From: an uncultured Litorilinea sp.
Lineage (GTDB): Bacteria; Chloroflexota; Anaerolineae; Caldilineales; Caldilineaceae
Reading direction: 5' to 3'
Length of the DNA: 5,303 bases
Assembly: GCA_937922105.1 (NCBI GenBank)
Contig: CAKZVN010000078.1
Span: 1 to 5,303 of the forward strand
The notes beneath the pieces are model-generated. The model ran no database searches. It saw only the letters and a list, made by a program, of their open reading frames with translations, and was not told the origin of the DNA. The position numbers were made by a program, and so were the translations under genes. Positions 1-5,303 of the stretch are shown piece after piece. Position 1 is the stretch's first letter. Each line of letters begins with the position of its first letter.

Positions 1-3000
1 TACCGGTCTCTATCGCAGCATCGGCTTCGACGACACGGGCGACCCGCGCTGGGCACGCGTTGCGGCATGGCCCACTATGCGCAGCGTCTTTGCCCTCCAT
101 GTGGCTGCGGACGGCAGTTTGTTGGCGGCAGGGAATTGGCCCGCGCTGTTGCGCGTCGCCGGTCTCTCTATGACTTTTACAGCCGAGGTTATCCCCGCGC
201 CGGGTGCATTGCTCAGCGTGTTGAGCCTGGCGGACGGCACGCTCTTAGCCGGGAGCGACGGCGCAGGCCTGTGGCGCAGCGAGGACGGCGGGCAGAATTG
301 GTTCCAGGTTGCGGCGATCGGCGACACCTTTGTCGCCGCGCTGTGGAACGCTTCCTGGAATCCCGCGCTGGTGCTGGCGCGCACGCGCGCCGGTCTCTTT
401 CGCACCCAGGATGGCGGGCAAAGCTGGGCGCGCATCACTGCGGAGCTGGAGGGCCGCGCCGATGCGTTGGTGGCGCTGCCTGCGTCACGCATGTTGTTGC
501 TGGGCATGAGCACCGGCGCGCTTTACGCCAGTCGCGATGACGGCCTGACTTGGCAACCCTGGGGCGCGGGCTTGCCGCGCGACGGCATGGTGCAGACGTT
601 GGTCGCGGTGGCGACCGCTGGCGAGGGGCGCTTGTGGGCCGGAACCCAGCACGGTCTCTATCGCAGCGACGACCAGGGCCAAACGTGGCAACTTCACCCC
701 GACATCGGGACGCCGGCGCTTGCCGCGCTACTGCTCACAGCGGATGGCGCGCTCTTAGCCGGGACGCACGACGGCGTAGTGCGCTCCGAGAATCGCGGTC
801 GCTCCTGGACTTGGATCGGCGCGGGCCTGCCACCGCGCACAGTCCGTGCGCTGGTCGCCGACCCGCACATACCTGGTCGCGTGCTGGTGGGAACCGAGGG
901 CGGCGGGCTGTGGATGGGCGACGACCGCGGCGCAAACTGGACGCGCATCGGCTGGGACGGCAACGCCATTCCCGGTCTGGTCGCCGACCGGGGCGAACCG
1001 GGCCGGCTCTGGGTGCGCGTGGCGTTCGAGCGTGTCTATGCCGGGACAGTGGCGGGTGGCGAATGGAGCGCACGCTGGGACGGCATGAGCACCGTCAGCG
1101 AGGTGTTGGCTTTGGCGCAGAGTCCCCATGCCTCGGACCTGCTCTTGGCAGGCGCGGCGGATGGTCTCTATCTCAGCCTGGACCGCGCGGCGACTTGGCA
1201 ACGTCGCGCCCCCTTGTTGGACGGGCAGAGCGTCTTTTTCGTGGCAGTGGATGAGATCGAGCCGTCTGTCCTGTATGCCGGCGCGACCAACGGCCTCTAC
1301 CATAGCCGCGATGGCGGTGAGCACTGGGAGCGGCTGGGCCGCGGCCTGGAAAATCACACGGTGACCGCGCTGGCGCGTCACCCTCGGCAGCCTAACGTGC
1401 TCTATGCCGGGACCAAGTACGCGGGCGTCTGGCACAGCACCGACGGCGGCGCAACTTGGGCGCCTGACGCCGGCGCACACGGCACGCCCGATGCGCCTCT
1501 CAGCGTGACCGCGCTGTCCTTTGCGCCGGAGGCCGCGACCCTCTACGCTGCTACCGACCGCGGCCTGCTGGTCAAAGAACTTGCGCTTGAACCTGCCTGC
1601 GACGACGGGGCGTGCCATGCGCCCACGGCAGCGGCTGCGCCCGCGATGCCCGCCGCGTCGGTTGCCGCGTCCATCTCCCTGCCGCGGCGTGCGCCACGCT
1701 ACGGTATGCACACCGTCTCCGCCAACCCGGAGATGTTGCCCTTGATCCACGCTGCGGGCTTCGATACGGTGGTGCAACTCTTTCCCTGGTGGGAGATCGA
1801 GCCGACGCGCGGCCAATTTATCTGGCAGCCCTGGGACGAAGCGGTCGCCGGGGCGGAGTATTATGGGTTGAACTTGGTGATTCGGCTGGACAAGCATCCG
1901 GCATGGGCCAAACCGGCCCAGCCGGCTCCCGGCGCGCCGCCGGTGGATTTGGACGCCTATGCCCGGCTGGTGCAGACGGTTGCCGCGCGCTACCAGGGTC
2001 GCGTCGCAGGCTATGTGATCTGGAACGAGCCGAACTTGGCGCTGGAGTGGTCCGGCTTACCGCCCGACCCGCAGGCGTATGTCGCGCTTTTGCAGACGGG
2101 CTACGCCGCGGTTAAGGGTGGCGACCCGGACGCGCTGGTGCTCGCAGCCGGGCTTGCGCCCACCAATACGCGCAACGACGAGGCCTTGGATGACCGCCTT
2201 TTCCTGGAAGCCATGTATGCCTACGGCGCGGCCCCCTATTTCGATGTCCTAGCCGCGCACCCCTATGGCTTCGGTCGCCCGCCCGATGATCCGCCCGGCA
2301 ACAACGCCGGCATGAATATGGCGCGCCTGGAGGAACTGCGCGCCATCATGGTGCGCCACGGTGACGGTCATAAGCCGGTCTGGATCACCGAGATGGGCTG
2401 GACTGTCCACGCCAACGCCCATGCAGCTTGGCAAACGGTGACCCCCGCCGAGCAAGCGCACTACTGGGCCGCTGCGCTGGAGAAAATCCGCCGCGATTGG
2501 CCGTGGGTGGAGTTGATTACAGCCTGGAACCTGGGCGGGCAGACCCACCCGGAGTGGGGCGGCTACAGCTTGTTGGACTTGGCGGGCCGCCCGCGCCCGG
2601 CCTACACTGCGCTGCAACAGGCGGTGTTGCGCCGGCAACAACCTGCCGACTTGCACACCGGCGCACAGCCCGCCAGCGTGCCGGTCCTAGCCGCCGACGC
2701 GGTGGTCCACTTGGGCGACGCGCCGCATCTGGGCTTGCCCTGGGTTCCCATCTATCGCGCGCGCAACCCCAGTCCGCTTTGGGAGGGCCGCGTCTATCTG
2801 CGCGACCCCGGCACAGAGCCGTGGCAGTTGACCCTGCGCATCATGCAGAGCAACTTTTGGGCCAACGTGATCTGGGTCAATGGTACGCCCCTGCCGCACT
2901 ATCTACCGCCCGAAGATTACAGCCGCAGCTGGGTCGCCTACACCGTCCCGGTGCCGGCAGCGTTGTTGCGCCCCGGTCCTAACGTGATCGGCGTGAGCGT

Positions 3001-3088
3001 GACCCACGCGCTGCCGCTGATCCAGGCGCGCTCCTTTGCCTATGACGAAATCCAGATGAAGGACGTGGTCTTACAACGCGCCGAGTGA
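1..3088 (+). CDS. BNR/Asp-box propeller fused to clan GH-A-like glycoside hydrolase (5' partial)
   Basis: Partial protein, probably an extracellular polysaccharide-active enzyme. The frame is open from base 2, and the first codons already encode a blade motif (TGLYRS), so the ATG at 77 is internal. Numbering from that Met, residues 1-500 are BNR repeats. Residues 501-537 form an Ala/Pro-rich linker containing CDDGAC. Residues 540-850 resemble a (beta/alpha)8 hydrolase: FPWWEIEP (569-576), WNEPN (649-653, Glu651 as likely acid/base), AHPYGF (727-732) and ITEMGW (770-775, Glu772 as likely nucleophile). Residues 870-1000 look like a beta-sandwich with VIWVNG (931-936), possibly carbohydrate-binding. 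The WNEPN/TEMGW pair recalls GH39, GH5 and related clan GH-A families; family and substrate cannot be assigned. Any signal peptide lies off-window. The gene converges on psuG. Coding status is very secure, hydrolase fold likely, secretion inferred. Confidence 0.9.
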   Translation, partial: TGLYRSIGFDDTGDPRWARVAAWPTMRSVFALHVAADGSLLAAGNWPALLRVAGLSMTFTAEVIPAPGALLSVLSLADGTLLAGSDGAGLWRSEDGGQNWFQVAAIGDTFVAALWNASWNPALVLARTRAGLFRTQDGGQSWARITAELEGRADALVALPASRMLLLGMSTGALYASRDDGLTWQPWGAGLPRDGMVQTLVAVATAGEGRLWAGTQHGLYRSDDQGQTWQLHPDIGTPALAALLLTADGALLAGTHDGVVRSENRGRSWTWIGAGLPPRTVRALVADPHIPGRVLVGTEGGGLWMGDDRGANWTRIGWDGNAIPGLVADRGEPGRLWVRVAFERVYAGTVAGGEWSARWDGMSTVSEVLALAQSPHASDLLLAGAADGLYLSLDRAATWQRRAPLLDGQSVFFVAVDEIEPSVLYAGATNGLYHSRDGGEHWERLGRGLENHTVTALARHPRQPNVLYAGTKYAGVWHSTDGGATWAPDAGAHGTPDAPLSVTALSFAPEAATLYAATDRGLLVKELALEPACDDGACHAPTAAAAPAMPAASVAASISLPRRAPRYGMHTVSANPEMLPLIHAAGFDTVVQLFPWWEIEPTRGQFIWQPWDEAVAGAEYYGLNLVIRLDKHPAWAKPAQPAPGAPPVDLDAYARLVQTVAARYQGRVAGYVIWNEPNLALEWSGLPPDPQAYVALLQTGYAAVKGGDPDALVLAAGLAPTNTRNDEALDDRLFLEAMYAYGAAPYFDVLAAHPYGFGRPPDDPPGNNAGMNMARLEELRAIMVRHGDGHKPVWITEMGWTVHANAHAAWQTVTPAEQAHYWAAALEKIRRDWPWVELITAWNLGGQTHPEWGGYSLLDLAGRPRPAYTALQQAVLRRQQPADLHTGAQPASVPVLAADAVVHLGDAPHLGLPWVPIYRARNPSPLWEGRVYLRDPGTEPWQLTLRIMQSNFWANVIWVNGTPLPHYLPPEDYSRSWVAYTVPVPAALLRPGPNVIGVSVTHALPLIQARSFAYDEIQMKDVVLQRAE
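2..1576 (+). repeat. Tandem BNR/Asp-box blade repeats encoded in the propeller-hydrolase gene
   Basis: The protein repeats a unit of 40-45 residues ending in a motif like GLWRSEDGGQNW. The closing Trp falls at residues 75, 117, 159, 204, 244, 288, 330, 374, 417 and 461 (Met at base 77 = 1), with an earlier one encoded near base 50. The gap from that first Trp to residue 75 is about two periods, so a blade without a recognisable Asp-box sits between (near residues 20-37). The unit around 330 (VYAGTVAGGEW) is also degenerate. This is the S-x-D-x-G-x-T-W signature of BNR/sortilin-like propellers. The visible count exceeds one common seven-bladed propeller, so two tandem propellers or one large propeller are both possible. 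One pair of blades is alike at DNA level: 231-254 and 741-764 match at 22 of 24 bases. Confidence 0.85.
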
Positions 3089-3123
3089 GTTGTTGGGGGG
3101 ACGCACGCGGGGCGATCGGTGAT

Positions 3124-3152
3124 CCGCCAGGAAGCTCGCAGCTTCCTGGCGG
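3124..3152. terminator. Perfect 13-bp stem hairpin in the convergent spacer, candidate bidirectional terminator
   Basis: Bases 3124-3136 (CCGCCAGGAAGCT) are the exact reverse complement of 3140-3152, with a 3-base CGC loop. The hairpin lies 35 nt after the stop of the propeller-hydrolase gene and 50 nt after the stop of psuG on the other strand, where a shared terminator would be expected. No T-run follows the stem on either strand, so it does not fit the classical intrinsic terminator. It could be a U-tract-independent terminator, an mRNA 3'-end stabiliser, or one copy of a dispersed palindromic repeat. The rest of the 114-nt spacer holds no gene that I can see. Confidence 0.55.
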
Positions 3153-3202
3153 GTAAACATGCGATAATGCATAAAGCGCATGGGCGTTGCGATTGTGCCG
3201 GC

Positions 3203-4057
3203 TCACGATGCCAGCGCGACCGCGATCTCGCCCGCCACGCGCGCGTTGTTGCGGAGCAGCGCGCCGTTGGTGCGCAGGCTGCGCTCACCCGTCAATTCCG
3301 CCAAGCGCGCCAGCAGGAAGGGCGTCACCTCGGCGGAGCGCAGTCCGCGCCGCGCGGCTTCGGCGACAGCCTGGGCGATGTGCGGCTCGATCTCGGCAGC
3401 AGGAATTTCGTCCGCGGCGGGCACAGGGACCGTCACCAGCAAGCCGCCGGGCAACCCCAATGCCTGCTTGGCCCGCCAGAGCGCGGCGACCTCCTGTGCG
3501 CTGTCGCAGCGCACATCTACCGCCAAGCCGCTGCTGCGACTGTAGAAGGCAGGGAACTCGTCGGTCTGAGAGCCGGCGACGGTCACGCCGTAGGTTTCCA
3601 GATATTCCAGCGTCGCCGGCAGGTCGAGGATGGCTTTGGCCCCGGCGCAGACTACGATCACCGGCGTCTGCGCCAGTTCGGGCAGATCCGCGCTGATGTC
3701 GGTCCCGTCCCCGCGGTGGACACCGCCGATGCCGCCGGTGGCAAAGACCTGGATGCCGTGGCGCGCCGCGATCCACATGGTGGTGGCGACGGTGGTGGCT
3801 CCGTCCAGCCGCTGCGCGACGACGATGGGCAGATCGCGGCGGCTGACCTTGCGCACATGCACCGCGGTCGCCAGATGGACGATCTGAGCGTCGCTCAGCC
3901 CTGCGATCAACTCCCCGCCCAGGATACCGATGGTGCGCGGGGTCGCGCCTGCTGCGCGTACCTCGGCTTCCATCGCACGAGCCAACTCCAGGTTAGCCGG
4001 ATAGGGCAAGCCGTGGGAAATCACCGTGGACTCCAACGCAACCAACGCTGCGCTCAT
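3203..4057 (-). CDS. psuG: Pseudouridine-5'-phosphate glycosidase
   Basis: This enzyme cleaves the C-C glycosidic bond of pseudouridine 5'-phosphate, giving uracil and ribose 5-phosphate (reversibly), in pseudouridine salvage in the cytoplasm. The 284-residue product matches the family along its length: ALESTVISHG (residues 7-16, Glu9), VRKVSRRD (68-75, Lys70), GGIGGVHRGDGTDISADL (108-125, His114 and the Asp residues of the metal/active site), CAGAKAILDLP (137-147, Lys141 equivalent to the Schiff-base lysine of E. coli PsuG), SQTDEFPAFY (163-172) and LRNNARVAGEIA (268-279). It is slightly shorter than E. coli PsuG, mainly at the N-terminus. The ATG at 4057 is chosen because a strong Shine-Dalgarno sits 5 nt upstream; an ATG just before it hits a stop after one codon. 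It lies 48 nt downstream of the rarA fusion, probably in one operon. No pseudouridine kinase (psuK) is visible. Confidence 0.97.
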   Translation of the reverse strand: MSAALVALESTVISHGLPYPANLELARAMEAEVRAAGATPRTIGILGGELIAGLSDAQIVHLATAVHVRKVSRRDLPIVVAQRLDGATTVATTMWIAARHGIQVFATGGIGGVHRGDGTDISADLPELAQTPVIVVCAGAKAILDLPATLEYLETYGVTVAGSQTDEFPAFYSRSSGLAVDVRCDSAQEVAALWRAKQALGLPGGLLVTVPVPAADEIPAAEIEPHIAQAVAEAARRGLRSAEVTPFLLARLAELTGERSLRTNGALLRNNARVAGEIAVALAS

Positions 4058-4062
4058 GACAT

Positions 4063-4069
4063 CTCCTTT
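4063..4069 (-). promoter_or_regulatory. Shine-Dalgarno of psuG
   Basis: On the minus strand this reads AAAGGAG, followed by 5 nt and then the ATG at 4055-4057. It fixes the psuG start: the ATG overlapping the end of the motif opens a frame that stops after one codon. Confidence 0.85.
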
Positions 4070-4105
4070 CCTGGAGTGTGGTAGAGATAGGGCCGCAGCC
4101 GGTGA

Positions 4106-5303
4106 TTAAGCGCGCCGCGCGACGAGATAGAGTGTGCGGCTTTGCCAGGCGACGGTACGGTTGAGCAGGCTGCGCTGGAGTAGATCGCGAATCTGCGCGA
4201 TCTCGGCGGCGCTGAGATGCGCGGCCAAGTGTTGGGCATAGCTGGGCCGTGTATCGCCCTGGGGCGCAAACCAGCGCTCCAATAGCGCCGCGCCCACGCG
4301 CACCTCGGCCTGATCGTCGCTGTGGCTTATCTCGGCGCGATAGCCCAGCGCGGCCAATCGCGCGGGCAAATCATGACCGTCCCAGGCGACTAGGCTTGTG
4401 TGGTCGCCATAGATGGCTTCCTCGGCTGCGGCCCAGCGCGCGGCCAACTCCGGCGCGAGGGCGTCGGCGGGCAGCAGCCGGTAGAGCCGTTGCGTGTAGT
4501 AAGGCAGGCGCTCGGCTAAGCTGATCACGCCGCCCTCCGCGCAATGGGCGACGATGTGCGCCAACGCAGCGGCTTTGTCCGGCGTCTCGCTCAGCACCTG
4601 GTAGCCCACCACCGCGTCGAAGCGGCGCGGCCCCTCCACTGCAGCGAGTTGCGCGGCCAAGTCGTCCAAGTCTCCCAAGAGTATTATGGGGCGCTCGGCT
4701 TCGGACAGGGCCGCGGCCATCTGGCGCAGCGCGTCGGCGTCGCGTGGCGTGCGCGCCAGGGCATAGACGCCGCCCTCCGGCACGCGGCGCAGCGCCTCCC
4801 AGGTGAGCAGCCCGCTGCCCGCCTTGAGGTCGAGCACCAGGCTGTGGCGCGCCAGGCGTGCTGCATCCAGCACACGGTCACGCAGGCCCGCCAATCGCTC
4901 GCCCAGGCCGGAAATGGTGCGTTGCAGCCAGCGTTCGCGCGCGCTGTCCGGCGCGGCAAAGGTCAGGATTTCCGCATCGGCGGGGCGCTCCTCCACCGCC
5001 AGCATCGCCGCCAACTGGGCCTCGCGGCGCCGCGCCACCGTCTGGCGAATCGCGGCTTCGTAGCCCTGGTCCGACGGCTGGTAAAAGACCTTGCCCTGGA
5101 GCGAGGAGGGCAGATATTGCTGGGCGACCCAATGGTCGCGATAGGCGTGGGGATAGAGATAGCCCTCGCCGTGCCCGAAGCCCTCTTTGTCGCGGTTGGC
5201 GTCGCGCAGGTGGTTGGGCACGCCGCTGTCAGCCTCTTTGCCCACGGTTTCCAGCGCGTCGAAAAAGGCGAAGGTGGTGTTGGACTTGGGCGCGGTGGCA
5301 AGA
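4106..5303 (-). CDS. rarA: RarA/MgsA recombination factor C-terminus fused to a methyltransferase-like domain (5' partial)
   Basis: RarA (MgsA) is a clamp-loader-like AAA+ ATPase acting at stalled replication forks. Only the last 398 residues are here; the frame is open to the right edge, so the GTG at 5245 is internal and the ATPase core lies outside. Numbering from the edge, residues 1-100 match the RarA C-terminal tetramerisation region: ATAPKSN, VPNHLRD, GHGEGYLYPHAY, VAQQYLP and FYQPSDQGYE. Ordinary RarA ends soon after this. Here about 280 residues follow, containing a Rossmann pattern: VLDLKAGSG (156-164, motif I), VYALARTP (179-186), IILLGDLDDL (206-215), FDAVVGYQVLSETPDK (228-243) and GGVISLAERLP (257-267). 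This looks like a class I SAM-methyltransferase fold, but the glycine loop is atypical and the usual acidic residue after strand 2 is missing. I recall RarA plus unknown-domain fusions in Cyanobacteria and Chloroflexota. psuG follows 48 nt after its TAA. Confidence 0.93.
   Translation of the reverse strand, partial: LATAPKSNTTFAFFDALETVGKEADSGVPNHLRDANRDKEGFGHGEGYLYPHAYRDHWVAQQYLPSSLQGKVFYQPSDQGYEAAIRQTVARRREAQLAAMLAVEERPADAEILTFAAPDSARERWLQRTISGLGERLAGLRDRVLDAARLARHSLVLDLKAGSGLLTWEALRRVPEGGVYALARTPRDADALRQMAAALSEAERPIILLGDLDDLAAQLAAVEGPRRFDAVVGYQVLSETPDKAAALAHIVAHCAEGGVISLAERLPYYTQRLYRLLPADALAPELAARWAAAEEAIYGDHTSLVAWDGHDLPARLAALGYRAEISHSDDQAEVRVGAALLERWFAPQGDTRPSYAQHLAAHLSAAEIAQIRDLLQRSLLNRTVAWQSRTLYLVARRA

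Noticed and set aside
77..79. ATG as the start of the propeller-hydrolase gene
   Set aside because: The same frame is open back to base 2 and already encodes a blade motif (TGLYRS), with no Shine-Dalgarno before this ATG. The gene is cut by the window edge.
550..1254. Overlapping plus-strand frame (234 codons) within the propeller region
   Set aside because: Out-of-frame shadow of the repeat-coding sequence; Arg-rich with no motif and no ribosome binding site.
755..1897. Long open frame (380 codons) on the minus strand inside the propeller-hydrolase gene
   Set aside because: It lies antisense to a gene with clear repeats and catalytic motifs. Its translation is Arg/Gly/Ala-rich and resembles no family, as expected from antisense frames in GC-rich DNA.
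3158..3182. Inverted repeat CATGCG ... CGCATG in the convergent spacer
   Set aside because: Only 6 bp of stem with a 13-base loop; easily a chance match and much weaker than the neighbouring hairpin.
3119..4084. Long open frame (321 codons) on the plus strand covering all of psuG
   Set aside because: It is antisense to an unmistakable psuG. Its product is low-complexity in Arg, Gly and Asp with no recognisable motif, and it would begin inside the terminator-like hairpin region.
5243..5245. GTG as the start of the rarA-fusion gene
   Set aside because: The frame continues upstream to the edge with typical RarA residues (ATAPKSN), so this GTG is an internal Val codon.

Overview
The window is strongly GC-rich, with G or C at most third codon positions, and looks like ordinary bacterial chromosome. 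The best lineage guess is Chloroflexota, possibly an Anaerolineae-type organism. This rests on inference: a RarA protein carrying an extra C-terminal domain (an architecture I recall from Chloroflexota and Cyanobacteria), and a large protein joining BNR-type propeller repeats to a WNEPN-type glycoside hydrolase. No marker gene in the window settles it.

Layout. Three protein genes fill nearly everything. (1) Plus strand, left edge to 3088: the 3' part of a very large gene. It encodes at least eleven BNR/Asp-box blade repeats, an Ala/Pro-rich linker, a clan GH-A-like glycoside hydrolase domain with both catalytic glutamates, and a C-terminal beta-sandwich. The reading frame is open to the window edge, so the true start lies outside. 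(2) 3089-3202: a 114-nt convergent spacer holding a perfect 13-bp stem hairpin. (3) Minus strand, 4057 down to 3203: psuG, pseudouridine-5'-phosphate glycosidase, complete and preceded by a clear Shine-Dalgarno. (4) Minus strand, right edge down to 4106: the C-terminal part of a RarA/MgsA recombination factor fused to a Rossmann-type methyltransferase-like domain. Its AAA+ core lies beyond the right edge.

How they fit together. The rarA fusion and psuG are on the same strand 48 nt apart, so they are probably co-transcribed, rarA first. The propeller-hydrolase gene runs toward them and is a separate unit. There is no RNA gene, CRISPR array, transposase or phage signature. The two most unusual points are protein architectures: the RarA-methyltransferase-like fusion, whose SAM-site residues look degenerate, and the long propeller joined to a glycosidase. 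I see no complete novel multi-gene system here.
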